DNA from: Ophiobolus disseminans | Taxonomy: Eukaryota; Ascomycota; Dothideomycetes; Pleosporales; Phaeosphaeriaceae | Direction: 5' to 3' | Length of the DNA: 64,000 nt | Assembly: GCA_010093685.1 (NCBI GenBank) | Contig: MU006232.1 | Location: forward strand, 955,427 to 1,019,426 | In this document: positions 1 to 11,725 of the stretch, piece after piece | Layout: each line of letters starts with the position of its first letter | Position numbering within the stretch: the stretch's first letter is position 1 | Notes under the pieces: generated by a model | Seen by the model: the letters and a program-made list of their open reading frames with translations, nothing else | Databases searched by the model: none | Told to the model about the DNA's origin: nothing | Position numbers and translations under genes: made by a program

Positions 1-1443
1 TGCATCTGTCTCCATGCTTCTACGTACTTGCCTACCAACGCGTCTTCTATCAGCACCATGTTTCTCCGCGCCGACGAAATCGATTGAGCGTTCTTGCCAA
101 GTGCTTCCCCATGAATTCCGCCAACCGCAGCTGGGTTGGGGTTGGCTTCCTCTGCGCCGGCTGTCGGCGATGGCTCTTGAACTGAGACACACCATCTTTC
201 TGGAAGACCGAGAACAAGACTAAACCAAACAATGATTCAATCACTCATAGCATGAGGAGGAATCCACCCGGACCAAGCATCTTGTGATCATTGGCGGTTG
301 TATCAACAAGGTTATACTTGGCGTGTACGCAGTCCTTTGCCAGCACGACCTGCACAAGCTCGACTGACGGCTCGCTTTTGGTGTCGAGCACGCGATAGCC
401 CACGAAAGGACACCTTTTGGAGCGCTTCCTAACAGCTGCCACCAACGAAAACGAGATGTCCGTTCTGGGTATGTGATTGATCTTCCTAGACTTGTCAATA
501 GTGGAAACATTCCTGGCGTTGTAATTCTTGTTCCAGCGCCCATATCTGGGATGCCGATAAGTCCGTCGTTGGGATGCTTCACAATCAGAAGCACGAAGAA
601 GTCCTCGAGGTAAACGGATTTATGCGGTGTTAATCAGGGCATAATCTTCCATCGCAGACGCCGCGCCCCTTCCTTCCGAAGTGCCGAAAATGAGCTGAAT
701 TTGGATCTGGTTCCAATTGCCAACGCTGCAATGAGCTAGTCTACTACCCTCGAGTCCTATCAAATCATGGACGGAGGCACGCAAATCCTAGTGTAATGCG
801 ACCGAGCCTATGCAAAAGAGCCTATACAGAGATACTGAGTGCCGTTCTGCGCCATTCCTACCATACTATAGTGCTTCTTTATTCGACTGCTCAGACCTCC
901 ACCATTACCTACGATCCAGTTCGATCTTAGCTGCTTTTATCAGCTGTTTGGTCGTTAGGATGAGCAGTATCACTTTGGACATAGTGACTTATTTCAATTA
1001 TACCGAGGCAACGCACTACACGGCGGGGCGGTACAGTAAGACAGGGCGTCTCTCTTACTAACCTAGGTAGGACTTTAACTTGCGGACTCGGTGCTTATGT
1101 ATGCGCGCAGGGCGAACTTTAACTCACTGACAAACCAGAATATCAGGATATCAAGTTAATCACTATTGCCACACGGATTTGATGCGCACCTAGAGGAGCT
1201 ACCACGCCTTGTATTTGACTAACAAAATTCCTGTATACCAAAAAAGATACGCTGACTACATCCGCGCCGCAAGCTGTGCCACTTTGAAATCGCACGTAGG
1301 CAGGAAGCTAAAATTGGTCCAAATTGCTTTTATACCTCTATCTTGTCACTACACTGGCTTCTGTATAACCCCTCATCATTGACTTTACGAAGTAAAGTGA
1401 TCCCAGTCTGTTCCAGCTAACTTCTTTGCTGGCATTGCGCATC
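1..1443. other. Left-edge region without a secure gene
   Basis: No complete gene can be supported here. The only coding-like stretch is on the minus strand at about 245-634 and is listed separately. The last 200 bases lie upstream of the monooxygenase gene and presumably hold its promoter. I see no repeat or RNA gene. Confidence 0.5.
245..634 (-). pseudogene. Possible gene fragment, unknown product
   Basis: On the minus strand two overlapping reading frames look protein-like. The upstream one contains YLEDFFVLLIVKHPNDGLIG and the downstream one contains VGYRVLDTKSEPSVELVQVV and ends at 245. They could be joined by a 55-nt intron (donor GTCTAG, acceptor GGCAG), but that donor is poor. No start codon opens either frame: a nearby ATG leads into a TAA after ten codons. 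I do not recognise the product. It may be the decayed or truncated end of a gene, or chance coding-like sequence. Confidence 0.2.
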
Positions 1444-3806
1444 ATGTCTCCAGGTAAGTCGATATCCTTTTACCGGCGAGATGCCAAGAGTTTATTCATC
1501 GGATGCCACAGGTCTTCCGTCGAACTTCTTGGACGCTGAGTACCCTCCCAAGGCCGATCTTCGCAAGGATGTTTCCAAACCGCTACCAAAGGTTGCTCCA
1601 GGGACCATTGATCCAGCTTCCATGGCCGGTGATGCACCCATAGCCGAGGCTAAGACCGTCCTGAGAAGCTTCAATGAAGCTTTAGCAAGCAACGATGCAG
1701 CAGCACTGGCCAATTGCCTCTATGATGAACAAGCATACTGGCGCGATTTCGGGGCTCTTACAAGCCACTTGCGAACATTTAAGGCGCCTCGTGTCGTTGC
1801 AGCTGCGTTGTTAGATACAATTGCTCTTCGTGGGTTGGAGGGCGATATTGAGCTCGCGGGAGACGCTCATTTCGCTGTTCTGAGTCCTGTCATGGTGAGT
1901 TGTCTTCACTGTTTCCTGTTATGTCAAACTCTCGCTAATAATATCGTGCAGATGTTCATCGACGCCGGGATAAAGTTACGTACCACCTCTCCTGCCCTGG
2001 ACTGCTCAGGAAAGTTCGTATTGCTGCCAACGAAAAGCGAAGAAAGCGGAGAGGCCGTGGGTTGGAAGATCTGGGTCTTGTCGACCTGGGTTGAAGAGCT
2101 AATTGACCACCCAGCAGATGAGGCGCTGCTCCTTGCTCCCAGTAGGAAGCTAGATGGCAGCGAAGTCATGGAGACAGACGTTCTGATCATCGGTGGCGGT
2201 ACCTCGTAAGTTGTATCTCCTGATCAGAGTGTACCGTAGACTTCATACTTACACCATCTCCAGCGGCCTCATAAGTGCAGCTCGACTCAAAGCCTTGGGC
2301 GTTGAAAGCATCGTGCTTGACAGCAACGCTCACGTCGGTGATGCCTGGGGCAAGCGCTTTGACTCTCTGACGTTCCACGTACCTACCTCAAACTGCGAAT
2401 TGCCATATGCCTGTGAGTCATTAATTTTCTTGCAATTCTACCAATCGCTTGCTAATTTACTTCCGTTGGGTAGCCTACGGAAAGGAGTTACAGAGTCCTC
2501 ATCGCCTCACCAGGGATGAAGTAGCAAAACATATGCACCAATACGCCGCTGACTTCCATCTAAACGTCATTCTAAGAGCAGGTATACGATCGACTGTCTT
2601 CAACGCGATCGAGAAGAAGTGGACAATCAAGTTCAGGACTGGAGATGGCGAAGAGACCAGAACTATTTTCAGCAAGCACCTTGTCCAAGCGACAGGACTA
2701 GGTTGCCGCAAGCCTTACCTCCCACCAATGGACAATGAGAAATCGTACAAAGGCACCAGCATTCACTCGGTTCAATTCCGCAATGCGCACGTTCTAGCAA
2801 AGAAGGGAACCAAGGTACGTTGAACAGGATCATTACTCACCATGCCCTACATCTGCATGACTCTATGCTCGGCAATCCCTAGCTTTTATTTGGATACTAA
2901 CACTCCCTCGCTAGTCTGTTGCTGTCATTGGCTCAGCCAACACCGCTTTCGACATCATGCGAGACTGTTACAACGCAGGCCTCAAGACAACCATGGTAGC
3001 TCGCTCACCAACCTACGTTTTCCCCTACGAGTATATCATGGATTCTCATGGCATCGGTGCATATGATATGATGCCTGTCGAAGCAGCAGACAGGCTGATC
3101 AACACTTTGCCTACCGGCATTGACGGCCAATTCTCGCATGGATTGTTCGCTCATCTCGCCTCGCAGGAACCGTGAGTCTTGCTCCTTTCCATCATAATTG
3201 CCTACTCTCATGTCTGTCTAAACTCGCTGACAAGTAGACACCTGAAGTGACCGCTACCTGGCCCTCTCTCAAGCTGGTTTCCCAGTCCTTGACAGCAGAG
3301 ACCCTTCATTCAATGTTCAGCACCACCTACTCGAACGAGCTGGTGGCCACTATATCGATGTGGGCGGCACCGAGCTCATCGCCTCGGGAAAAGTCGCTGT
3401 ACGCGGTCTCGTGGAGCCCATCGGCTACACTGAGACCGGACTGCGTCTATCTGACGGCAGCGCTCTCGAAGCGGATGCGGTGATCTGGTGCACGGGATAC
3501 GCCGACAAAGACGTTCGAGTGACGGCAAGGGACATGCTTGGAGCCGAGGAACCCAGAGAAGGCTACAAAAAAGGCGACCTCGGTCCGGCGGACATCGCGG
3601 CCCGGCTAGATGCCTCGTGGGGAGTGGATGCCGAGGGAGAGGTCCGGGGCGTTTGGAAACGCCACTTGCGAATGGAGAACTACTGGACTATGGGGGGTGT
3701 TATTCAGCATCAGAGGTGGTGGTCGAGGCCGATGACTCAACAGATCAAGTTGGCTCTGGAAGGCTCTTTGCCGCCTGCTTATCGGGATACGCCGGTACCT
3801 ACGTAA
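1444..3806 (+). CDS. SnoaL-FMO flavin monooxygenase
   Basis: Seven exons: 1444-1453, 1512-1894, 1952-2205, 2264-2412, 2474-2814, 2915-3171 and 3248-3806, giving about 650 aa. An N-terminal part (about residues 55-170) resembles the SnoaL/NTF2-like extension of fungal FMOs. It is followed by an FAD site GGGTSG (near 211-217), an FMO-signature-like segment YKGTSIHSVQF (about 357-367), an NADPH site GSANTA (about 385-390) and a WCTGY motif near the C-terminus. Family role: NADPH- and FAD-dependent oxygenation of a small molecule (N-, S- or Baeyer-Villiger-type); the substrate cannot be read from sequence. The start uses a 10-nt first exon, ATG TCT CCA G, before a GTAAGT intron; an ATG at 1481 inside that intron would give an unspliced alternative. 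Ustiloxin-type clusters carry FMOs, so a tailoring role for the nearby peptide is possible but inferred. Confidence 0.85.
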
Positions 3807-4866
3807 ATGGGGAGGACTAGGAAATTGTATATGGCTGGAAGAGCTTATGTGTTCATGGCATTTGATTTATTTGTTTGTCAATGAAGAAGTAGTAAAATTA
3901 AGCTACAAAACTAGTAAAGAAGGTGTCGGTATACACACGTAGGGTGGGCACACACACACGTTGTGTTGTCCAACGATGCCCAACGTACCGCCTCGATCCG
4001 GCTTCGGTCCGACTCGCGGCCGAGCTCAGGTATACCTTCGTAGCACCCACGTTCATAGATCAATAATACCAATACCAAGTCACCAGAAGAACCTCGTTGT
4101 TGTTATTCACCCGTACGATCGTACAAGGCCTACCAACAGAAGGTATTAACAAGTAGTTTTATGGTAGGTGTAATTAGCCCTACGCCTTGTTCACAGTGTT
4201 AGTACAATTTAAAGTAGCTGTTTTAGAGCTTCAAATCGCAGTAAAGAGTGCGATTGTCAGCTCGTGCCATAGCATTTCATAGCTAACAAGTATCCCGTTT
4301 ATCATTGCAGCGGGAGAATTCTCCACCCCGGCTACCACTCCCATTCAGCTGAGCTATCACGTATGAACGTCAGCCCCGTTGCCAAAAACTGTTGATGACG
4401 ATGACAACCACATAGCCAGTATCCCACCAAGAGAGAATGTTTGGCTTGGTACTTGCCACAGCCGGCTTCCAGTCTTCTGCGTCAACACATTCAAGGCTCC
4501 AAGTTAATAAGAAAGCAACGCGTGTAAGCTCTATTCATAAGCTAGTGCCAGACTTTGTGTGTACTTTTCAATGCGGAAGAGTTTGAGTGTTACTCTAGAT
4601 CTCTAGTAGTATGGTGGCTTCAGGCTCCAAGCTGATGTGAAACGAAACTTGTGTCGTCATTTCCAGATGCCGGGTCGGTGCTCTCGTTGCTTCCAGTCGA
4701 TTCGTCCGAAAATCTTTCCCGACAAGTTGCGTCATATTACCTAGTTTTACCAGGAAGCCTGTATATCCTCACTATACTAGTAAGAGTTTAAAATAAATCA
4801 TGAGGATATGAAGATAGACAAGGTATTGTATGGTTACAAAGCCCCTTCTTTTATTTAAAGAATGTT
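3807..4866. other. Intergenic region
   Basis: About 1.06 kb between convergent genes. It is AT-richer than its surroundings. Near 4315-4365 the minus strand has a short tRNA D-arm-like stretch, but no acceptor stem or T arm can be completed. I see no gene. Confidence 0.6.
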
Positions 4867-6070
4867 TTACACTATCTGGTGTGTCTCAATCTTGAATTCG
4901 TTCTTGACCACCACTCCCTCTTGACTAGTTTGAGGTTTGTCCTGTGTACACGCGATTCGCACGTCATTCCCGGCATCTTTCAACTCAATATATTCCCCAT
5001 CATCCCCGTTGAACGTTGTAGTCATCAAGCTCTTCGTCATATAAGGATCAGGGACCACCCGTTTCGATGGCTCGCCCTCACTCCAGCCCTCGAGTGTGGA
5101 ATGGCCAGGCTTGCGGGGTGTCTGTCGCCTCCATGCGCCCTGGCGGAAGAGAGCACCGATCTCCGGAAAGCAGATGATGAGATTACTTGAGGCAAGCTCG
5201 CCTGCGCCCCAGAGCAGGATCTCAGGCTGCTTCCATGAAACGTCTTTGTTGCCACTGTTTCTGATGCGAACAGCGAAACCGACTGTTGCAAATATTGGAG
5301 CACTAGATAACATCAACGCTTTGATCGTCCGACGCTACGGAGATTACAACATACCACATGCCAAATGTGAAGGCAAAGACGACGAGTACTTTCTTGAGAG
5401 TGTCCATCTGCAGCCGCGATACGGCATGGATGGGAAGAAGAAGTATGATCCAGTCGGTGATGGTGTTGAACCCACCACTGATGTTCAAGATCCACTTCAT
5501 CTGGACACACTTGCCAGGCAGCGACTTGTCCCAAATCTTGTTTCGCGGCCAGCACTCAAAGATCTTGACCATGCTTGTAACGGCATAAAAGATGAAGATC
5601 ATGGTGATGAGTGCAACGATGACAATATCAAAAGCACTCCACCTGTGCGGCGAGAACACACGTCGGTATAAGAACAAGACAGCAATCTTAGCAAGCCCGA
5701 TCATGACGCCGTACTCGATGGCGCAAACGTTAAACCAGTAGGCTGCTTCATGGGCTTTGGATGGCGTTATGTCCCACATGTGCATGCCGCCACCATGCGA
5801 CATTGTGTTTCTCATGAGACCACAGTAGGCGACGGTGCCGGCCCACAACAGGATGCAAAGGACATCCTCAAAGGTGAAGAGTCGCTTGACCCAGAAGCGG
5901 ACGTAGGTGCGTAGAGCGAAGAAGGTTGTTATCAACGGTATGCATATAGCTATCGTGAGGGTCGCAAGGTGTGCCAAAGATGCTGGGTGGTCCGGGCTCG
6001 AGGTTACGCCAGGCGGCGGTTTTAGCGCGGGGGTGAAAGCGGGGAGCGAGGCGGGAATGGTCGAAGTCAT
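4867..6070 (-). CDS. Fungal rhodopsin-like 7-TM membrane protein
   Basis: Two exons, 6070-5355 and 5302-4867, separated by a 52-nt GTATGT...TAG intron; about 383 aa. Roughly the first 290 residues form seven hydrophobic segments with short loops, including IAICIPLITTFFALRTYVRF, a FEDVLCILLWAG segment, FIFYAVTSMVKIFECWP and ITDWIILLLPIHAV. The tail of about 100 residues is polar. This pattern matches the fungal rhodopsin-like/integral-membrane family (often called PTH11-related); I see no retinal-binding evidence. It probably sits in the plasma membrane as a receptor or structural protein, with unknown ligand. Translation should begin at the ATG at 6070; the frame is open a little further but only with non-ATG codons. 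It is convergent with the upstream monooxygenase. Confidence 0.82.
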
Positions 6071-6987
6071 TGTGGCCACGCCACGCGCGGGAGCGGGAGC
6101 GGAAGTTTAAATTTTAGCGGTAGGTAAGATCACAATGGATTACTGTGGGGCGTGACTTGATATGTAGAAGGATGGCATCAGCTCTTGCAATTCAACCCAC
6201 GGGCAATATCGAGCCGCTTCATACCCCGTGGGCCTGCTTACGGCGCACCAACTGCATTTCGATGCGACGCACCAACTCCAGATTGCTTACTTGCGTCAGC
6301 GGTGTGTGTAGCACAAATTATGCTGCCCCCTCGTCACGGCCAATGGCCCGTTTTACAGTAGCCGGAAGGAACACACACCGACAAGGGTGGAAGCCGACCG
6401 TAGCCCCTTCAGGCCTAATGAGTGATGTCCTGCTCATCTCTAACTAAGATGTAGAGACGGAGTTAAGCAGCTTAATGCGTCCAGTTGTCGCATTGTCCTA
6501 ACTGGCTAAAAGGCACAGAGACGAAGGCAGAAGCGGAACACGGCCCTCCGAGCTGACCAGGCAGGTCCTGCTCACATCCAACACATGCCAATATCCGTAC
6601 CGTGGTACCTAGGTAGCTAAGATGAACAAAGGTATGTGTACGACGTAACGTACTGTGGGCCAATCTCTGATGGAGGAGCAGAGGTGGCATGAGGATATCC
6701 CGCGACCTGTCTGCTGTCTCTACTTATATAAGCAGAGTGTCTTCGACAAAAAGTAATTTTAGCTACCTGCAGACGCCATGCATCAAGCATTTACCCACCG
6801 TATGTTGTATATACTTTAACAACATTCCCAGATTTCTGTTTCTCCTGCGGCACCCGTCACTCACCCCCGGGACCCTTGTTTTCCCCACTAGCGCACCAAT
6901 CGGGTATGATGCGTAACCTCCAGTTGCGATAAACTTAGCCATCAACATAGCCCACTTCTACCAACCATCCAACATACGTCCGCCGCC
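6071..6987. promoter_or_regulatory. Divergent intergenic region
   Basis: About 0.9 kb between the rhodopsin-like gene (leftward) and the MFS permease (rightward). It presumably holds both promoters. I identified no specific operator, repeat or ORF of substance. Confidence 0.4.
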
Positions 6988-8595
6988 ATGGGACAACCAG
7001 GTGAGCTACTACAGCGTCTGTACTACACCATGGGTCTAAAGTTACATAGATATCATCGAGAGAGATCACGCGTCTACGGAGTCGACCATGCCCGAAGAGG
7101 ACCTTCTATCCAAGGCCGAGGCTGCGAGGCTGCTGCGCAGGATCGATTGGCACGTGTTGCCCATGCTGTTCATCGTCTATGTCGTCGCCTTTCTCGACAG
7201 GTGAGTAACAATACACTCTGCACCTGCAATAGTCACTAACACAAGTGCACGACAGATCCAACGTGTCCAATGCACTCACCATGAACATGCCACGTGAACT
7301 TCACTTGACGGGTCAGCAACCGAATATTGCATTGGCCGTCTTCTTCGTCCCGTACATCGTGTTCGAGGTACCTTCTAATATCCTGCTGAAAATGCTGTCG
7401 CCGCATGTCTGGCTCGCCATATGCACTCTTGGATTTGGCATCGTCATGATCGGCCAGGGCTTCGTGAAAAGTTATAGCGGCCTCATTGCTACACGCTTCT
7501 TTCTGGGTTTCTTCGAGGCTGGTATCTTCCCAGGAAGCTTTTATCTGATCTCCTTCTGGTACAAGCGTGAAGAAGCACAGACGAGGTTCACGATCTACTT
7601 TTGCTCCGTCATTTTTGCATCTGCTTTCGGCGGGCTTCTCGCTACCGGAATCGCCAATATGGATGGCATAAGCGGAAAGAGCAACTGGAGATGGATCTTC
7701 ATTTTGGAGGGGATCTTGACGTGTCTGGTCGCTTTCGCTGCATACTTCTTCGTCAGCGATTTTCCCAGCGAAGCGAAGTGGCTAACTGACGCGGAGAGAC
7801 AATACGTCTTAGCGAAAACCGGAGAGCACGACACTGCCGATGACAAGATCACGGGAAAAGATTTGTTGGAGTTCTTCAAGGAACCTACAAATCTCATGGG
7901 GCCGTTGATGTATTTCGGTAGGTCGCACAGCGAGATCCCCACGATTTGGTTTTGGTCTAATGCGTCGCAGCCGTTGTTGTACCAGTGTATGCGTTCGCAT
8001 ACTTCACCCCAACGAGTAAGTTTTGTCACTCCCTCAAGTGGCACAGGCTGACTCTATTGCGACGCTAGTTGTCAGAACCCTCGGTTACACTGTGGTCAAG
8101 ACTCAACTTCATTCGGTCCCGCCGTTTGCTGCTGCATTTGCACTATGCATCATCATGGCGTGGTTGTCAGACCGCATCAACTTACGACTGCCCTTTGTCC
8201 TCTTTTCTGGTGCTCTTCTCATCATCGGCCTCGCCATTCTGATCACCGTACATTCGGGTTTCTCGGTACGCTATTTAGGCATCAACCTAGTGTGCATGGG
8301 TGCGCTTGGAGCCGCGCCCAGCATCGTGTGCTGGTATCTCATGAACCTCGAGGGCCACAAGCAGCGCAGCATTGGTTCGGCGTTCATGATTTCTTTCGGA
8401 AACTGTGGAGGCATACTAGCGCCATTCACCTTCCTCACCAAGTACGCGCCGTACTACCGGACCGGATATGCAATCTGCATGGGGGTCACTGTGATGGGCC
8501 TAGCTGCAACGGCTTCGTACACCTTCCTAATCTCGAAAAGGAATCGCCGATCAAAACTTGCTGGGGCCGACAAGCAAATGCGACTATCGCTGTGA
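6988..8595 (+). CDS. MFS permease, ACS (allantoate/nicotinate) type
   Basis: Five exons: 6988-7000, 7050-7200, 7256-7917, 7971-8015 and 8069-8595; about 465 aa, twelve predicted membrane segments. The first segment RIDWHVLPMLFIVYVVAFLD followed by RSNVSNA is typical of the anion:cation symporter family (TC 2.A.1.14), which takes up organic anions such as allantoate, nicotinate, pantothenate or tartrate; the substrate is unknown. Other family features are GFFEAGIFPGSFYLISFWY and NWRWIFILEGI. The first exon is only 13 nt (ATG GGA CAA CCA G) before a GTGAGC intron, and the fourth exon is 45 nt. It lies in tandem with a second transporter of a different MFS family, both pointing toward the UstYa/precursor pair. 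Confidence 0.88.
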
Positions 8596-8888
8596 AGAAA
8601 CCTGTACACGCCGGCGAAATCCTTCGGTCTAGATGATGGTATTTGCCTAGCAGGGGGTTGCACTTGAGACATCTCTGGTTGTCATTCCAGTGACCATGTA
8701 TACAGTAAGCACCCGTCACTTCGTGTTTGGTCCCCGACGCAGTGAGGGAGGCGAACCCTTGATCTAGATCCCGTTAGCACTCCTCGCCTCGAATTCGAGC
8801 CAATATAAATGTGTTACTCGTGACTCGCGATCAGTACAATCATTGTATACTTGGTCTTGTCTACCTTTGATACGTTGCGACAATCAAC

Positions 8889-10667
8889 ATGCCGGCTATC
8901 GGAACACTTCCAGAGCCCATCTCACACAAGAGCCCATGTGACACGGGTGAATGCCTCCGCTCCTCGCTGTACAACGGGCGCTAACAAAAACGGCAGCGCT
9001 AGAACAATCTCCAGCCGCAGCCGTCGTCAGAAGTTCCGATGCTGTTGCAACCAGCTTGTCAACAGTGCGCCTTTTCTTCGTGTACTTTTCATCATAGATC
9101 TAATTCGAGATACTGCAGATACGAAAGCTTGTCATCGTCGCAACAGTCATATTGATGAACTTCAACGTAACCATGGTGTCTTCGTTGACAAGTGGAACCG
9201 CTAGCCAATTATACGATCACTTTGGCGTTACATCAGATTACCAGAAACCCCTGCCTGTCGCACTATTTCTGGTGGGATATAGTGCGTCATAGATCTTAGA
9301 CCCTAGATCACATGCTTACATCTGGTGCTTTGCTCTGCAGTTCTAGGGCCGATTGTTTTCGCACCAATGTCCGAGACCTGGGGTCGACGCCCCGTCTTCC
9401 TCATCAGCTTTTCCGTCCATACGGCTTTTACGCTAGGATGTGGGTTGGCGCCGAATTGGGGCACATTTTTGTTCTTCCGGTTCATGCTGGGGTGTGCGGC
9501 GGCTGCGCCACAAACGGTTTCCGGTGGCATCTTTTGTGACATCTATCGAGAACTTAGGCCGAGGGGCTTAGCGGTATCCATGTTGGGACTTACGAGCAAC
9601 GTTGGACCACTTGTTGGACCAATATTATCGGCATATTCTTCTACGAGAGGATGGCAATGGTAATGGTTGACCCCCAAGTCTCACGACCCTAGACACGAGC
9701 TGACTGTTGCAGTAAGTGGGCTCCTTCCAACTGACACCGTCACGACAACCCCCCTCATTCTCTTCAGAGCTGACCGCGTTCTCACACTTAAGGGCCATAC
9801 TGGTGGGCATTGGTCTTGGCAGGCGTAAACTGGCCCTTGCTCGCGCTCATGCCAGAGACATTTGCTCCAGCCCTGAACAATCGCGCGATCAACGTTGTTA
9901 CCACTCGACTTACCTACAAAGCATTTGCACGGGTAGTCATTCGCCCGATTCAGATCCTCTCGGAGCCGCTGGTTTTCTTCACGGATCTCTTCATCCTCTA
10001 CCAGTACATCATATTCTTCCTCTACTTCGGCGCCTACCCCATCATTTTCCGGGAGACATACGGCATGAGCGACGGTGTGTCCGCACTAATGTTCATTCCG
10101 ACCGGTATCGGGGCTATGTTCGCAATCGCCATCTTCGTCGCCTGGGACAAGTTCTACAACCGATCCGCGAAGCTGGGTCGGACGTGGGCCCTTCGTGAGG
10201 AATATCGGCGCCTTCCGCTTGCGTGCTTAGGCGGGCCGTTCTTTGCCCTGTCAGAGTTCTGGCTTGGCTGGACTGCAAGGCGGAGCGTTCATTGGGCATT
10301 ACCGGCAGCATCTGGTATTCCATTGGGTATCGGTATTGATCTGACGTTTCTCGCCTTGAATAACTACCTTACTGATGCATATGATATATACAGTGCATCG
10401 GCGCTGGCGTCTAGCGTCGTCACACGCAACCTCTTGGCTGCGATTGTGATACCGCTATCGACTTCTCCGTTATACAACAACTTGGGGACGAAGTGGGCTT
10501 GTACGCTTTTGGGCATTATTTGCGTGGCTTTAACTCCAATTCCCTTTGCTTTTATTCGCTGGGGCCCGGCGATGAGAAAGCGCAGTCCATTCTGCCAGAA
10601 GCTTGCACTGAATAAGGAAACCAAAACAGGAATTGAGCGTCTGGATGCACCCTTGCAGGTGGTCTGA
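8889..10667 (+). CDS. MFS transporter, DHA1 type, with a twin intron
   Basis: Exons 8889-8946, 8997-9064, 9119-9281, 9341-9658 and 9793-10667 give about 493 aa. DHA1 features are SETWGRRPVF (motif A), LTSNVGPLVGPILSA (motif C region) and MPETFAPAL after the sixth membrane segment. DHA1 proteins are proton antiporters for drugs, polyamines or metabolites, so export of a product of the neighbouring locus is plausible but inferred. The last intron is unusual. Simple splicing at the GTAATG donor (9660) puts the last exon out of frame. Removing 9660-9712 first rebuilds a GTAAGT donor from G9659 plus 9713 onward, and removing the rest to 9792 yields ...GWQWPYWWALVLAGVNW in frame. Without this the gene would count as frameshifted. 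Confidence 0.8.
9659..9792 (+). other. Candidate [D1,2] stwintron in the MFS gene
   Basis: The internal intron is 9660-9712 (53 nt, donor GTAATG, branch GCTGAC, acceptor TTGCAG). It splits the donor of the external intron between its first and second base: G at 9659 and TAAGT at 9713-9717. The external intron ends at 9792 (branch GCTGAC, acceptor TTAAG). Only this two-step removal keeps the frame, joining T9658 to GG at 9793. Stwintrons of this type are described in Pezizomycotina; here the case rests on splice signals and frame only. Confidence 0.72.
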
Positions 10668-10830
10668 CGTGATGCATGGAGTGCTGGGATTACCCGATAC
10701 GAGCCGTTGAATACGAAGGGATGTCCGCGGGGGTAAGCCAAGATTATGCGCTCCCTGATTGGGCACTTTGTTTATCCATATGAGACATCTATAGCGATGG
10801 CAATACCTGCATGCCATACATTTGTAGTTA

Positions 10831-11725
10831 TCAAGGGTTCCATGAGAGACTTTCCTGATCCTTCGGTTGTTGCCACTTGAATCCTTCCGGGATATCAACA
10901 GCGCGTTCTCGCAGCCAGTTCTGCAAGGCGTCCCAGTCAACACACTTGTGTATGGCGTTAGAGTTCGGGGTTGGCTGTTGATGATCGAGTACCCAGTCGT
11001 AAGTCACAAGCCCGGTGTCAAACTGACACATGATACTTTGTCGGATGTAATCAACGCAGTGCTCGTAGTGCCTTTCGTACATCTCGGGAATGTCTTTGAT
11101 CTTCCGGGTCACCTCCGGAAAGTAGTCACGGTGGTGGTCCTGCCAGATGTAATGGAGGCAATGTATTTGGTGTGTGCCGACAGTGGTAGTCATATATCCC
11201 CCGCCGGCTTCAGCAGGGAATTTGACTGCAGTTCGGATGGAATGATTCACACGCTTGTAATCCGAGGCGGACACGGCAATCATGCCGTACTCCATGAGCG
11301 CCTGCCAAGCTTCCTCAACGGCAGGGGTGGGAGGTCCTTTGAATGGCGAATCGTGCCAAAGAGAGCCGTTGTAGCGGGTGGTGACATACGGTGTCCTAGC
11401 TATTGCCGCGTTCACCGGAGCTGATGTATCGTTAGTGGTGTGGTGTCCTAGAAGTGATATTCTGCCGGTGAAGCTTACAGTAATAGTTGTGGAGGTCCCA
11501 GCAGGTGACCAGCAGACCGGAGGGGTTGAAGTGGAGGTAGAGCAGGATCAAGACTGCGATGGTGCTCACCACATGTGCTGACCAGTGATAGAATCGTTCT
11601 CGAGAGGATCGTGTGCAGGAATCGCATTCATCTGCGACTACTTGTTTCTCTTCGGTTGATGCAGACGCTGTCGGCAAATGACTAGAAAGGGGTCGATAAT
11701 CGAAGCCTGAGAAGATATTGACCAT
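10831..11725 (-). CDS. UstYa-family oxidase (DUF3328)
   Basis: Two exons, 11725-11479 and 11420-10831, with a 58-nt GTAAGC...CAG intron; about 278 aa. A single membrane anchor (HVVSTIAVLILLYL, about residues 49-62) follows a short cytosolic part. The lumenal domain carries both diagnostic motifs: HQIHC (about 166-170, followed by LHYIWQ) and HYEHC (about 200-204, followed by VDYIRQSIMC). UstYa-family proteins are oxidases of ribosomal fungal peptide pathways (ustiloxin, asperipin, phomopsin, victorin) that oxidise or cyclise core peptides through Tyr or other side chains; some members act in other clusters. The gene is divergent from a repeat-bearing secreted precursor, the strongest context for a ribosomal peptide role. 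ATG at 11725 has good frame support. Confidence 0.9.

Noticed and set aside
4315..4375. tRNA-like D-arm on the minus strand (TAGCTCAG...GGGAG)
   Set aside because: No matching acceptor stem, anticodon arm or T loop could be completed around it.
9660..9792. Calling the DHA1 transporter a frameshifted pseudogene
   Set aside because: Two-step twin-intron splicing restores the frame exactly with good signals.
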